64,000 nucleotides of DNA from positions 930,001 to 994,000 of the forward strand of contig NZ_JAMTCH010000004.1 of assembly GCF_024171735.1 (NCBI RefSeq). Direction: 5' to 3'. The translations under genes were made by a program, and so were the position numbers. Below the pieces are notes generated by a model. The model searched no databases, was not told the DNA's origin, and saw only the letters and a list, made by a program, of their open reading frames with translations. Positions 16,971 to 25,861 of this stretch are shown one piece after another. The first letter of the stretch is position 1; every line of letters begins with the position of its first letter. This DNA is from Prauserella alba. Its GTDB lineage: Bacteria > Actinomycetota > Actinomycetes > Mycobacteriales > Pseudonocardiaceae.

Positions 16971-18098
16971 TCAGCCCGCTGACCCCTGCCCGTGGTCCGT
17001 TCCGCCCGCCGCGCGCAGCCGCCGGGCGATCTGTTCCGGGGTCGCGTCGTTGATCCACACGGCCATCCCGGACTCCGAACCCGCCAGGTACTTGAGCTTG
17101 TCGGCGGAACGCAGCACCGACAGCAGTTCGAGGTGCAGCCACGACAGCTCACGATCGGTGCCGCGGGGCGCCTGGTACCACCCCGCGACGTACGGCAGCG
17201 GTTTGCCGTACAACGCGTCGCACCGGCCGAGGACCTGCAGGTAGACGCGCGCGAAGTCGTCCCGTTCCGCCCCGGTCAGCTCGGTCAGGTCGGCGACCTG
17301 CCGGTGCGGCACGACCTGCACCTGCACCGGCCACCGGGCGGCGGGCGGCACGAACGCGGTCCAGTGCTCGCCTTCGGCGACGACCCGCTCGCCCGAGTCG
17401 CGTTCGGCCGCGAGGACGTCACCGAGGACGTGGCGGCCGTGCCGGTCGCGGTAGGCCTCGGCCGTCGCCAGCATGCGCTCGGTGCGCGGGGTGACGAACG
17501 GGTAGCCGTAGATCTGCCCGTGCGGGTGCGACAGCGTCACCCCGATCTCCTCACCGCGGTTCTCGAACGGAAAGACCTGCCGCACGCCGTCGCGCTCGGA
17601 CAGCGCCGCCGTGCGGTCGGCCCACACGTCCACGACCGTCCGCACCCGCTCGGGGCTCAGCCTGCCGAACGAACCGGTGTGATCGCTGGTGAAGCACACG
17701 ACCTCGCACCGGCCCCTGCCGGGGGCCGAGGGCACGATGCCCGCCCCGTCAACCGTGCCCTCGCCCGTGTCGTCGACCCGTTCGGCGAACGAAGGGAACC
17801 GGTTCTCGAACACGACGACGTCGTAGTCGGGCTCCGGAACCTCGCTCGGCGCGCCGGGCGAGCCCGGGCACAGCGGGCACAGGTCGGCGGGCGGCTTGTA
17901 GGTGCGGGTCTGCCGGTGCGCGGCCATTGCCACCCACTCGCCGGTCAACGGGTCGCGGCGGATCTCGGAGGCCGCGGTCACCTCGGGAAGGTCGCGGGTG
18001 TCGACGGCCACGCGCTCCGGAGCGTCCGGCGTGTCGTCGAAGTAGACGATCTCCCGGCCGTCGGCCAGGCGGCGCGACGTCTTCCGCAGCACGCTCAT
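16971..18098 (-). CDS. galT: galactose-1-phosphate uridylyltransferase
   Basis: A 375-residue GalT that exchanges UMP between UDP-glucose and galactose-1-phosphate (Leloir pathway). The zinc-binding pair is in DLCPLCPG, and the catalytic HPH triplet lies in TLSHPHGQIYGYPF, whose second histidine is uridylylated. The C-terminal half repeats the HIT-like fold, with SWLHLELLSVLRS as its counterpart. Its ATG overlaps the deoR stop (ATGA), so regulator and enzyme are made together. No galK or galE is in the window. The gene pair interrupts the otherwise conserved mprB-pepD order. Confidence 0.93.
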   Translation of the reverse strand: MSVLRKTSRRLADGREIVYFDDTPDAPERVAVDTRDLPEVTAASEIRRDPLTGEWVAMAAHRQTRTYKPPADLCPLCPGSPGAPSEVPEPDYDVVVFENRFPSFAERVDDTGEGTVDGAGIVPSAPGRGRCEVVCFTSDHTGSFGRLSPERVRTVVDVWADRTAALSERDGVRQVFPFENRGEEIGVTLSHPHGQIYGYPFVTPRTERMLATAEAYRDRHGRHVLGDVLAAERDSGERVVAEGEHWTAFVPPAARWPVQVQVVPHRQVADLTELTGAERDDFARVYLQVLGRCDALYGKPLPYVAGWYQAPRGTDRELSWLHLELLSVLRSADKLKYLAGSESGMAVWINDATPEQIARRLRAAGGTDHGQGSAG

Positions 18099-18892
18099 TC
18101 GCCGGCCTCCGGATTCGACGGAACGTCGGCGATGATCAACTCGCCGACGTGTTCGGACAGGGTCGTCCGCGCGTCGTCGGGCAGCTCCGCGTCGCTGACG
18201 ACGACACTCGCGTCGGCAAGGTCGGCGATCGTGGAGATGCCGACCGTGCCCCACTTCGTGTGGTCGGCGAGAACGACGAGCTTCCGCGCGGCCTCCATCA
18301 GTGCACGGTCGGTCTCCCCCTCGGTGAGGTTCGGGGTGGTGAAGCCGGGACCGTCGGCCATGCCGTGCACGCCGAGGAACACCATGTCGAGATGGAGGTT
18401 GCGGATGCTCTGCACCGCGACCGGCCCGACCAGCGCATCGGACGGTGTCCTGACACCCCCGGTGAGGATCACGGTGCGGCCCGGCTGCGGCGATTCGTGG
18501 AGCACGTCGGCGATCCGCACCGAGTTGGTCACCACGGTCAGGTCGGCGATGCCGGCGAGCGCGCGGGCGAACGTCCAGGTGGTCGTGCCCGCGGACAGAC
18601 CGACCGCGCTGCCGGGGTGGACGAGTTCGGCGGCTCGCGCGGCGATGGCCTCCTTGTGGTCCTGCTGCTGCACCGACTTGGCCTCGAAACCGGGCTCGTC
18701 GGTGCTGCGATCGCCGATGGTCGTGGCACCGCCGTACACCTTCTCCACGAGTCCGCGGCCCGCGAGCACGTCCAGATCGCGGCGCACTGTCATGTCGGAG
18801 ACGCCGAGTCGTTGGACGAGGTCGCTCACGCGGACCGCGCCGCTGCGCCGTGCCTCCTCGAGGATGATCGCTTGTCGCTGCCGCGCCAGCAC
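18095..18892 (-). CDS. DeoR-family transcriptional regulator
   Basis: A 265-residue repressor with an N-terminal DeoR helix-turn-helix (VSDLVQRLGVSDMTVRRDLD) and a DeoRC sensor domain containing SAGTTTWTFARAL and the late KWGTVGISTIADL segment. These regulators usually respond to a phosphorylated sugar. The GTG at 18892 is preferred: it gives the usual M-x-A-x-x-R start and GGAG lies 5 bases upstream. The open frame extends to 18955 with a Gly/Arg-rich stretch of no family match. Stop-start overlap with galT predicts control of galactose use, with galactose-1-phosphate a plausible effector (inference). Confidence 0.88.
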   Translation of the reverse strand: MLARQRQAIILEEARRSGAVRVSDLVQRLGVSDMTVRRDLDVLAGRGLVEKVYGGATTIGDRSTDEPGFEAKSVQQQDHKEAIAARAAELVHPGSAVGLSAGTTTWTFARALAGIADLTVVTNSVRIADVLHESPQPGRTVILTGGVRTPSDALVGPVAVQSIRNLHLDMVFLGVHGMADGPGFTTPNLTEGETDRALMEAARKLVVLADHTKWGTVGISTIADLADASVVVSDAELPDDARTTLSEHVGELIIADVPSNPEAGE

Positions 18893-19046
18893 ACCGTCTC
18901 CCACCGTCCGGCGCCGGCCACCACCGACGCCCACAAAACGAACCCAACTGAACAAAATCCTACATCATTCAACAGTCCGGTGGGGCGGGATCGTCGGAGG
19001 CCGTCCTGCCGAGACGTGTACGCAGTCGTCGGCAGCGCCCGCACGA

Positions 19047-20489
19047 CTATTCGTCCGGGTCGGCGGTGCGCCCCGGGAGACGGATCGTCATGATCGTGCC
19101 GCCGCCTTCGCGCGAGAGTGCGAAGGCACCGCCACCGTGACGCTGCGCGGCCTGGCGGACGATCGCAAGACCCAGTCCGGAGCCGGGCAGCGTCCGCGCC
19201 TCGGCCGAGCGGTAGAAGCGGTCGAACACGCGAGGCAGGTCCTCGGAGGCGATCCCGGGGCCGCGGTCGGCGACCTCGACGACGGCGGTGCCGTCACCCA
19301 GCGGCCGGAGCCCCACGTGCACGGTTCCGCCTGCAGGGGAGAACTTGACCGCGTTGTCGAGCAGGTTCAGCACCGCGCGCTCCAGTACGCCCGGGTCTCC
19401 AGTCAGTTCCCACGACTCGAGGCGGACGTCGAACTCCGTGTCGCCCGCGCGCCTGCGCGCCCGGTCGAGTGCCCGTTCGACGACCTCGGCCAGGTCGACC
19501 CGCTCGATCATCTCCTGCGGCCCACTGTCGCGCGCCAGCTCCACGAGGTCGCCGATGAGCTGTGTCAACTCGTCGAGCTGCCCGCGAATGTCGGCTTCGA
19601 TCTCGCTGCGCATCGTCTCGTCGAGTTGCGGCGCGCCGCTGCGGCCCGCCGAGAGCAGCAGTTCGAGGTTGGTGCGCAGCGACGTCAGCGGGGTGCGCAG
19701 TTCGTGGCTCGCGTCGGCAACGAGCCTGCTCTGTTGCGCCTGCGACTCGGCGACGGCACCGAGCATGGTGTTGAAGCTCTGTGTCATGCGCGAGAGCTCG
19801 TCGTCCCCCGTGACCGGGATCGGCCGCAGGTCCATCGTGTCGGCGACGCGCTCGGTCGCGGAGGTCAACCGTTCCACCGGCCGCAACGCGGTCCGGGCGA
19901 CGGCCGTGGCCGCGCCCGCGGCGACCACGACGCCGATCCCGCCGAACAACATCAGCACGAGCGCGAGGTCGCCGAGGGTTCGTTCCGTCTGGGCCAACGA
20001 CTGGCCCAGCACCAGCGCCTGGCCACGGCCGGACTGGACGGCGACGACCCGGATCCCGCTCGCCTTGTCGGTGCGCAGCGACCATTCCGCGCCTCCGCGG
20101 GCGACGGCCAGCTCGGCCTCGCTCGTCGGCGGTTTCGCCGCACCGCGCGGGGCGACGAGCGTGTCGTCGGCTTCGAGCAGGCCGATCTGAATGTCACCGC
20201 TGGCGAACAGGGCGGCGGGCAGATTCTGGAACTGCGACGCCACGGGCACGCTCTGGGCGGCGGCGTGCGCCCGCTGGGTCAGCGAGCTGTCGAACTGCTC
20301 GTAGACGTTGTCCCGCACGGTCAGGTACGTCACGAGCGACACGAGCGCCACGGTGCCGCCGACGCACAGCGTGGCGAGCAGCATGACGCGGGTGCGCAGC
20401 GAGATGCGTTTCGGCGTCCGTTCCGGTCCCGCTCCGTCGCGCGAGATGCCGTCGGCCGACCCGATGCCGGGCTGGGCGGGTCCGGTCAC
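19047..20489 (-). CDS. mprB: sensor histidine kinase, MprB-like
   Basis: A 480-residue membrane kinase. TM1 ([21 protein letters not shown]) is near residue 35 and TM2 ([19 protein letters not shown]) near 170, bracketing an extracytoplasmic sensor of about 110 residues. A HAMP domain, the HisKA box with phospho-accepting His in [13 protein letters not shown], and the HATPase boxes [14 protein letters not shown] and DRGPGI complete it. In mycobacteria MprB senses envelope stress with DnaK and drives MprA. The ATG overlaps the mprA stop by 4 bases. Identification as MprB rests on the neighbourhood (pepD, moaB2, mscL) as well as architecture. Confidence 0.9.
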   Translation of the reverse strand: MTGPAQPGIGSADGISRDGAGPERTPKRISLRTRVMLLATLCVGGTVALVSLVTYLTVRDNVYEQFDSSLTQRAHAAAQSVPVASQFQNLPAALFASGDIQIGLLEADDTLVAPRGAAKPPTSEAELAVARGGAEWSLRTDKASGIRVVAVQSGRGQALVLGQSLAQTERTLGDLALVLMLFGGIGVVVAAGAATAVARTALRPVERLTSATERVADTMDLRPIPVTGDDELSRMTQSFNTMLGAVAESQAQQSRLVADASHELRTPLTSLRTNLELLLSAGRSGAPQLDETMRSEIEADIRGQLDELTQLIGDLVELARDSGPQEMIERVDLAEVVERALDRARRRAGDTEFDVRLESWELTGDPGVLERAVLNLLDNAVKFSPAGGTVHVGLRPLGDGTAVVEVADRGPGIASEDLPRVFDRFYRSAEARTLPGSGLGLAIVRQAAQRHGGGAFALSREGGGTIMTIRLPGRTADPDE

Positions 20490-21175
20490 GGCGGCGTCTC
20501 CCTGAGCACATATCCGACACCGCGGACAGTGTGGATCAGCCGTGGTTCGCCGTCGGCCTCGGTCTTGCGGCGCAGATAGCCCACGTACACCTCGAGCGCG
20601 TTGCCCGACGTGGGGAAGTCGAATCCCCAGACCTCTTCGAGGATGCGCGTGCGCGTCAGGACGTGTTTCGGGTAGGTCATGAACAGCTCGAGCAGCGTGA
20701 ACTCGGTGCGGGTGAGGCTGATCCCGCGGTCGCCGCGCCGCACCTCGCGGGTGTCGGGGTCGAGGGTCAGGTCGCCGAACACCAGCGCACCGGCGCCCTG
20801 CGGTTCGGCCTCGGCGGCGGCGCGCCGCAACAGTGCCCGCAGCCTGGCGAGCAGCTCCTCCAGCGCGAACGGCTTCGGCAGGTAGTCGTCGGCGCCCGCG
20901 TCGAGGCCGGACACCCGGTCGGAGACGGCGTCCCGCGCGGTGAGCACGAGGATGGGCAGGTCGTCGCCCGTGCCGCGCAACCGGCGCGCGACCTCGAGCC
21001 CGTCCAGTCTGGGCATCATGACGTCGAGGACCATCGCGTCGGGCCGGTCGCTCGACACCTTCTCCAGCGCCTGAGCACCGTCGCCTGCCACGTCGACCTG
21101 GTAGCCGTTGAACTCGAGGGAACGCCGCAGCGACTCCCGCACGGCCCGGTCGTCGTCGACAACGAGTATGCGCAT
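20486..21175 (-). CDS. mprA: OmpR-family response regulator, MprA-like
   Basis: A 229-residue regulator. The receiver domain has the acidic pair in VVDDD, phospho-acceptor Asp in [12 protein letters not shown], the conserved Thr in LVLTARD and Lys in YLPKPF. The winged-helix output domain ends with [12 protein letters not shown] and [10 protein letters not shown]. In M. tuberculosis MprA activates sigE, sigB, pepD and its own operon under envelope stress. The ATG at 21175 is the standard MRILVVDD start; the longer open frame upstream lacks support. It is the first gene of the pair and presumably autoregulated. Confidence 0.92.
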   Translation of the reverse strand: MRILVVDDDRAVRESLRRSLEFNGYQVDVAGDGAQALEKVSSDRPDAMVLDVMMPRLDGLEVARRLRGTGDDLPILVLTARDAVSDRVSGLDAGADDYLPKPFALEELLARLRALLRRAAAEAEPQGAGALVFGDLTLDPDTREVRRGDRGISLTRTEFTLLELFMTYPKHVLTRTRILEEVWGFDFPTSGNALEVYVGYLRRKTEADGEPRLIHTVRGVGYVLRETPP

Positions 21176-21295
21176 GGCACCCAGTGTGTCGCGCATGCCT
21201 GAGACGCGGCTGAACACCCGCGCCCGCCCGGGTGTCGGCCCGATCACGTATCGGACCGGCATCCGGTGTGGACCGCTCCCCGCCGGCCTGGCCGC

Positions 21296-21946
21296 TCAGT
21301 CCACGAGGCCGCCGCGGTAGGCGAGCAGGGCCGCCTGCACACGGTTGGCCGCGCCGATCTTCGACAGCACCGCGGACACATAGCCCTTGACCGTGGCTTC
21401 CGACAGGTGCAGCTTGCCGCCGATCTCGGCATTGGACATGCCCTGGCCGATGAGGGACACGACTTCGCGTTCGCGTTCCGACAACGACGCCAGCAGCCGC
21501 CGCGCCGGTGCCGCCGCGCGGGCCTCGTCCCGCTGGGCGTCCACCATCCGCGCCGCCACGCTGGGGTCCAGTACGGCGCCGCCGCGGGCGAGGTCGCGTA
21601 CCGCGCGCACCAGCACTCCGGGTTCGATGTCCTTGAGCAGGAAGCCGTTGGCGCCGAATCGCAGCGCCAGGCTCACGTACTCGTCGACGTCGAACGTCGT
21701 CAGCATCGCCATCCGGGGCGCCTCGGGCAGGCCCTGCATCGCGCGCAGTGCGCGGATGCCGTCGTCCGGCTGGCGCATCTTGATGTCCAGGAGGGCGACC
21801 TGGGGGCGCAGCCGTCTGGCCGTCTCCACGGCCGATCTCCCGTCGGCCGCTTCGCCGACGACCTCGATGTCTGGGGCGGCGGAAAGCATCGCGCGCAGGC
21901 CCTGGCGCACGAGCTCCTCGTCATCGGCCAACATGACTGTGATCAA
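21296..21946 (-). CDS. NarL/LuxR-family response regulator (orphan)
   Basis: A 216-residue two-domain regulator. Its receiver has MLADDEELVRQGLR, phospho-acceptor Asp in ALLDIKM, Thr in MLTTFD and Lys in LLKDI. The LuxR helix-turn-helix at the C-terminus contains LSEREREVVSLIGQGMSNAEI and LSEATVKGYVSAVL. No histidine kinase gene adjoins it in this window: it is followed by mprA at 21175 and preceded by a tRNA on the other strand. The cognate kinase must be elsewhere, or it is a true orphan. GGAGG is visible upstream of the ATG. Confidence 0.9.
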   Translation of the reverse strand: MITVMLADDEELVRQGLRAMLSAAPDIEVVGEAADGRSAVETARRLRPQVALLDIKMRQPDDGIRALRAMQGLPEAPRMAMLTTFDVDEYVSLALRFGANGFLLKDIEPGVLVRAVRDLARGGAVLDPSVAARMVDAQRDEARAAAPARRLLASLSEREREVVSLIGQGMSNAEIGGKLHLSEATVKGYVSAVLSKIGAANRVQAALLAYRGGLVD

Positions 21947-22113
21947 CGGTTGCCTCCCGGAGGGGGGACGGGATGGACAAGGTCTTCGCCGTCGGATACA
22001 GGGGTGCTACCTGTCGGTAGTGCGCCCAGAGTAAGTGATCGTTTGCTTCCGTATGGTCCACTTCGCAACATTCACCCGGGTACGGGTAGGCTGTGCGCGG
22101 GCCACACGGCCTT

Positions 22114-22186
22114 GCCCTCGTAGCTCAGGGGATAGAGCACCGCTCTCCTAAAGCGGGTGTCGCAGGTTCGAATCCTGCCGGGGGCG
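22114..22186 (+). tRNA. tRNA-Arg (anticodon CCT)
   Basis: A 73-base cloverleaf can be folded by eye. The 7-bp acceptor stem (22114-22120 with 22179-22185, one T-G pair) has discriminator G. The D-arm is GCTC...GAGC. The anticodon stem CCGCT/AGCGG flanks loop CTCCTAA, with anticodon CCT at 22147-22149. The T-arm is GCAGG-TTCGAAT-CCTGC. CCA is not encoded. It reads the AGG arginine codon, rare in this genome. No integrase or repeated tRNA 3' end is seen downstream, so no element is inserted here. Confidence 0.96.
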
Positions 22187-22210
22187 CCCTGTGATCTCTC
22201 AGGAGATCGG

Positions 22211-22246
22211 AAACGGGTCGAACCTGCGTGTTCGGCCCGTTTTCTT
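22211..22246 (+). terminator. intrinsic terminator after tRNA-Arg
   Basis: A 13-bp inverted repeat with one mismatch (22211-22223 and 22230-22242) is followed by TTTTCTT. This is one of few hairpins in the window with a real T-tract, and it lies 25 bases after the tRNA end. Confidence 0.75.
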
Positions 22247-22418
22247 GTTGGTGTGGGCGGTTGGGGCCCGGGGTCGCGGCCGTGGCTTGGGTAGCGGAAG
22301 GCGTGGTGGCGGCCGGGTCCCATGTGGTGACGGCCGTTCGAGCGCATCGGTCGCAGCCGGATGTCCGGTGAACGCCCAGACCTCACCAGCACCGTGGCCG
22401 GCGCTTCCACGGATTCGA

Positions 22419-22886
22419 TCAGACCGTCGACGGGCGTGGTCGCATCAACAGCGGGATCCGCCCGGACTGAGCGACGACCCCGTCGTGGCGTATCAGTTCG
22501 GCCTTCCGGTCGACCACCCATCCCTCGGACGACGAACTCAGCCGGGCGCCGAGGATCTCCAACTCGACGTGCACCGTGTCGCCGGAGCGCAGCGGCGCGG
22601 TGAACCGCCACTCCTCGACGCCGAGCAGGGCGACCGAGCTGCCTTCGAATGTGCCCATCCGGGAGATGAGCCCCATGGCCACCGACAGTCCCATGACACC
22701 GTGAGCGATCGGAGCACCGAACTGGCCCGCCGCCGCGTCGACGGCGTCCGTATGCACCGGGTTCGCGTCCCAGCTCCAGCCAGCGAACCAGGCGATGTCG
22801 GCGTCGATCAACGTCCGCCGCGGAGTCGTGAACCGCGTCCCCGGCTCCAGCTCATCGCCCCACCGGGTCGCATCCGTCGTCGTCAT
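22419..22886 (-). CDS. MaoC-like (R)-specific enoyl-CoA hydratase domain protein
   Basis: A 155-residue hot-dog fold protein of the MaoC dehydratase family. The active-site region is recognisable as WSWDANPVHTD, with the Asp and His of the hydratase 2 motif, followed by FGAPIAHGVMGLSVAMGL. Such proteins hydrate trans-2-enoyl-thioesters or bind them in related reactions. The ATG at 22886 starts just before the fold; the longer frame upstream reads as unrelated Gly/Arg sequence. It stands alone, diverging from the hemerythrin gene, so its pathway cannot be told from context. Confidence 0.85.
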   Translation of the reverse strand: MTTTDATRWGDELEPGTRFTTPRRTLIDADIAWFAGWSWDANPVHTDAVDAAAGQFGAPIAHGVMGLSVAMGLISRMGTFEGSSVALLGVEEWRFTAPLRSGDTVHVELEILGARLSSSSEGWVVDRKAELIRHDGVVAQSGRIPLLMRPRPSTV

Positions 22887-23056
22887 GACCCGAACCCAAC
22901 CACAGGCCCCGAACCCGCCACAGGGCGCCGACCGAACCAACCATGCACTGAAGGGCCACCCGCACCCGAGTATCGGCCGTTCCTCGTTACAGCCGCGCCG
23001 GACCGGCGGTCCACTGCCGCGTGCGAACACGGACCGCGCGCGGTAGGAAGGACGCC

Positions 23057-23599
23057 GTGAACATGATCGATCTGGGCAGGCCCACCCACGGCGACATCGT
23101 GGACCTCATCGTCGACGACCATCGGAGGTTCGAGCAGCTCCTGCGGCAGCTGCGCATGGGCGAGGGTGACCGGGACGAGCTGCGGCGCGCGTTCGCCGCG
23201 GTCCATGTGGCCCACAGTCTCGCCGAGGAGGAGGTCGTCTACCCCGTGTTGCGGCGCAAGGCCGACGACGTGGGGCAACACGAGGTCGAGCACGGCGAGG
23301 AGGAGCACGCCGAGGGCAACGAGGCCCTCCTCCGGGTGCTGGACCTGAAAGGAACGGACACGCCGACCTTCGTCGAAGCGGTCGAGAAGCTGAGCAACCT
23401 CGTCGCACACCACCTCGCCGAGGAAGAACTCAGCATCCTGGCAGCCGCCCGCACCGAAGTCGCCGAGCGGACACGGTTCGACCTCGGCGAGAAATGGGCC
23501 GCCCGCCGCACCGAACTGCTGAACCAGGACTGCGGCGACGTGGAGAACGTGCGCCGCATCGTCGAGCAGGCCCGCCGCGAAGGCCACCTCGACGACTGA
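23057..23599 (+). CDS. hemerythrin HHE-domain protein
   Basis: A 180-residue four-helix protein with two HHE-type repeats. Likely iron ligands are in LIVDDHRRFE, HVAHSLAEEEVVYP, EHGEEEH and NLVAHHLAEEE. Bacterial hemerythrin-like proteins carry a non-haem di-iron centre that binds oxygen, nitric oxide or peroxide. The GTG start at 23057 has AGGAAGGA 5-6 bases upstream. It is a single-gene unit ended by a strong hairpin at 23711. No sign of a DNA-binding or kinase partner domain, so a storage or stress role is more likely than signalling. Confidence 0.88.
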   Translation: MNMIDLGRPTHGDIVDLIVDDHRRFEQLLRQLRMGEGDRDELRRAFAAVHVAHSLAEEEVVYPVLRRKADDVGQHEVEHGEEEHAEGNEALLRVLDLKGTDTPTFVEAVEKLSNLVAHHLAEEELSILAAARTEVAERTRFDLGEKWAARRTELLNQDCGDVENVRRIVEQARREGHLDD

Positions 23600-23710
23600 C
23601 ACCGGCACGGCCGGCGCCCGGCACCGCCGGCAACGACACGGGAACCGCCGACGCCGGCACGGCCGCGGGCGAACACGCGTCGACGCCCCCTGCTCGCCGA
23701 CCCATGAACA

Positions 23711-23750
23711 GGAACGTGCCTGCGGCACTCATGTCCCGCAGGCACGTTCC
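23711..23750. terminator. 15-bp perfect hairpin between convergent genes
   Basis: Arms 23711-23725 and 23736-23750 are perfectly complementary around a 10-base loop. The hairpin lies between the hemerythrin gene and the minus-strand lipoprotein gene, so it may serve both. There is no T-tract. Confidence 0.7.
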
Positions 23751-23759
23751 CGAAGTTCC

Positions 23760-23815
23760 CACTGCGCCGGTTTCACTGCACCGGTCCCACTGCACCGGCC
23801 TCACTGCACCCGGTC
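23760..23815. repeat. 14-bp tandem repeat, four copies
   Basis: Four successive 14-base units close to CACTGCACCGGTCC run from 23760 to 23815; the second and third are nearly identical and the outer two diverge. They lie between the hairpin and the 3' end of the lipoprotein gene. No coding or binding role is evident. Confidence 0.75.
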
Positions 23816-23834
23816 GCTCACGACGCCGGATCGC

Positions 23835-24998
23835 TCACTGCGCGGGGTAGAACTTGACGTCCCTGCCCTGCTGGTCCAGACCGACGTGGTCGTTCACGAC
23901 CGCCGGTGCCACTCCCGTGTCGTCGACGACGACCTCGCCGGTGCGCGCACCGAGCGCCAGGGCCGAGTCGCCGCGCTCCACGTAGACCGCGCCGCGCCAC
24001 AAGCCCCTGACCTTGCCCTGGAACTCGGCGTCGGACCACAGGACCTCGCCGTTGTCGCTGTCGAGCGCGAGCGCCGCGCCGTCCTCCGCTGCGCAGACGA
24101 CAACGGACGCGTGATCGTCGACGGCACAGAACGTGTCCTCGGAGAGCAAGTCTTCGTCGACATTCGTCTCCGCTCCGTCGGCGATCGACATCAGCCGGGT
24201 CCTGTCGTTGTCATCAGTCACGAGAACCCACGACCCGGCGCCCCCGATCCGCTGCGGATCGACCTCGCTCCGCCAGACCTGCTCCCCCGTCTCGACGTCG
24301 ATGCCGGTCAGCGTCTCGGCACCGAACCCCGCGGCGACACCGGAGCCGAGGCCGACGGCGCTGGCATCGTCGTCCTCCCAGAGCACTTCCCGCTCGGTCA
24401 GCGAGAACCCGAACGTCACCTGCGTCGCCGAGTCGTGGGCCACGGTCATCACAGCAACGCCCCGTTCGACACCCAGGATTCGGACGGACGCGTCCTTCTG
24501 CGGCACGACCGGCGCCGCCGCGGGCTCGGGGATCGTGACCCGCCACCGCACCTCCGCGGTCGCGGCGTCGAGAGCGACGATCTCGACGTCGAGCTGCGTG
24601 GCGCCCGACGGTTCGACGGCGAAGCCGACCAGCACCGTCGGCTCCCCGTCCACGTCGGCAACCACCGGATTCGACCGGTAGTGCTCGGTCGGATCCACCG
24701 AGTCGAACAGCGGCTCCCCTTCCGGCTCCACCCGTGCCGTCTCCTCGCCGCTGGTGGCGTCGTAGACCACCAGTGCGCCCGGCCTGTTCAGGTACACCTG
24801 CTCGCCGTGCAGTGCCGCGGCAGGCCAGTCGCCTTCCGGCGCCACGTCCGCCACCGTGGTTTTCGGCCCGGGTTCGAACGTGACCGGCTCGGCCGCAGTG
24901 CCACTGCTTCCCCCTTCGCCCGAACACCCGGCCGCGACGAGCAGCGCCGCCCCCAACACACCCGCCGCACCGCGGCGGCCCCAGCTAGCGATTCCCAT
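23835..24998 (-). CDS. lipoprotein with PQQ-like beta-propeller repeats
   Basis: A 387-residue exported protein. The N-terminus is a classic lipoprotein signal ending in VAAGC. The body is an outer-surface beta-propeller: repeated blades such as LVVYDATSGEETARV, IVALDAATAEVRWRV, LTGIDVETGEQVWRS and LALDSDNGEVLWSD are typical PQQ-like repeats. The PQQ ligand residues of dehydrogenases are not apparent, so it is probably a scaffold or ligand-binding propeller rather than an enzyme. ATG 24998 has GGAAGGAA 4 bases upstream. It is the last gene of a four-gene run headed by the Ser/Thr kinase. Confidence 0.85.
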   Translation of the reverse strand: MGIASWGRRGAAGVLGAALLVAAGCSGEGGSSGTAAEPVTFEPGPKTTVADVAPEGDWPAAALHGEQVYLNRPGALVVYDATSGEETARVEPEGEPLFDSVDPTEHYRSNPVVADVDGEPTVLVGFAVEPSGATQLDVEIVALDAATAEVRWRVTIPEPAAAPVVPQKDASVRILGVERGVAVMTVAHDSATQVTFGFSLTEREVLWEDDDASAVGLGSGVAAGFGAETLTGIDVETGEQVWRSEVDPQRIGGAGSWVLVTDDNDRTRLMSIADGAETNVDEDLLSEDTFCAVDDHASVVVCAAEDGAALALDSDNGEVLWSDAEFQGKVRGLWRGAVYVERGDSALALGARTGEVVVDDTGVAPAVVNDHVGLDQQGRDVKFYPAQ

Positions 24999-25024
24999 GA
25001 GGTTCCTTCCGTATGGACAGGCGG

Positions 25025-25855
25025 TCACGGCCGCCCGTCGGAGCGTCGCCGCGCCGCGCGCTCCACTTCGTCGAGATCTTCAGAGGTCACGAGCCTGCGC
25101 TGAGCGGCCCGTTTGGCAACGGCGAACCGGGCGTTGAACAACCTGCCGTCCCGCGCGGCCCCGTACGGATCGAGCGATTCGCCGAACGCGATACGGGAGA
25201 CCTTCTTGATCGCCTCGTCGACCCGTCTGGGGTCGGCGAGATTCCAGGCGTCGCCACCCCGCCAGTGGCCGATCCGCCGGTGGATCTCCTGATGCGTCGG
25301 CACGCTCTGCTCGTCATCGGTGCCCGCGAGCAGCGGTTCGGTCAACGCGAGCGCCACGTACCAGACCTTCGAGTAGCGGCTCAGCACCTCGGGCGCCTCC
25401 GCCGTCGGCACCGCGGCCTCGGGAACCGGCAGGTCACTGCCGGACAACTCCGTCAGCTCCCTGGTTCGTCCGGCGGCCGACACGACGAACGTGAGGGTGA
25501 GGTCCTTCGGCCCGCCCGCGGCGTCGAGTCCGGCGAACACGATCAGTTCGTTCTTCCCCTCGTCGAGGACGACCGACATCCCGTCGACGAGCGCCACCCG
25601 GCGCGCACCGCCCGGCGCGTCGAACAGACTCGACAGCATCGCCTCGTTCCCGCCCCGCCAGGTGAGCCGCGCCCCCGCCGGTTCGACCAGCACATCGCCC
25701 AGCACCCGCGACACGTGCGGCCCGCATCCCGGCACGGCGACCGCGTACCGGCCCGGCCTGCGGCCGCCGCGGTGCGGAGCACGGCCGAACACCAGCCGCT
25801 CACCCGCGGACAGCGCCACCGGGTGCAGCTCCGGCGAGCGCACGATGACCCGCAT
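25025..25855 (-). CDS. FHA-like domain protein
   Basis: A 276-residue cytoplasmic protein. The N-terminal 100 residues look like a forkhead-associated domain: RLVFGRAP at the expected Gly-Arg position, HVSR at the phosphothreonine-contact position, and a following beta-rich stretch ending in LIVFAG. The Asn-Gly usually found at the end of FHA loops is not obvious. The second half (SRYSKVWYVALALTEPLL, then QEIHRRIGHWRG) resembles the winged-helix-like part seen in some actinobacterial FHA proteins. Six bases separate it from the membrane gene upstream. Next to a Hanks-type kinase, phosphothreonine reading is a sensible but unproven role. Confidence 0.65.
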   Translation of the reverse strand: MRVIVRSPELHPVALSAGERLVFGRAPHRGGRRPGRYAVAVPGCGPHVSRVLGDVLVEPAGARLTWRGGNEAMLSSLFDAPGGARRVALVDGMSVVLDEGKNELIVFAGLDAAGGPKDLTLTFVVSAAGRTRELTELSGSDLPVPEAAVPTAEAPEVLSRYSKVWYVALALTEPLLAGTDDEQSVPTHQEIHRRIGHWRGGDAWNLADPRRVDEAIKKVSRIAFGESLDPYGAARDGRLFNARFAVAKRAAQRRLVTSEDLDEVERAARRRSDGRP

Positions 25856-25861
25856 GCGGCG

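Noticed and set aside
13929-16982. Plus-strand frame of 1017 codons running from mscL over pepD
   Set aside because: It overlaps mscL in another frame and is antisense to mog and pepD. It has no domain and an Arg-rich composition.
16992-20579. Open frame of 1195 codons on the plus strand across galT, deoR and mprB
   Set aside because: It is the shadow of three genes with clear motifs on the other strand. Its translation is Arg/Val/His-rich with no domain, as expected from high-GC codon bias.
22114-22186. tRNA-Arg as an attachment site for an integrated element
   Set aside because: No integrase, no repeated tRNA 3' end and only ordinary genes downstream.
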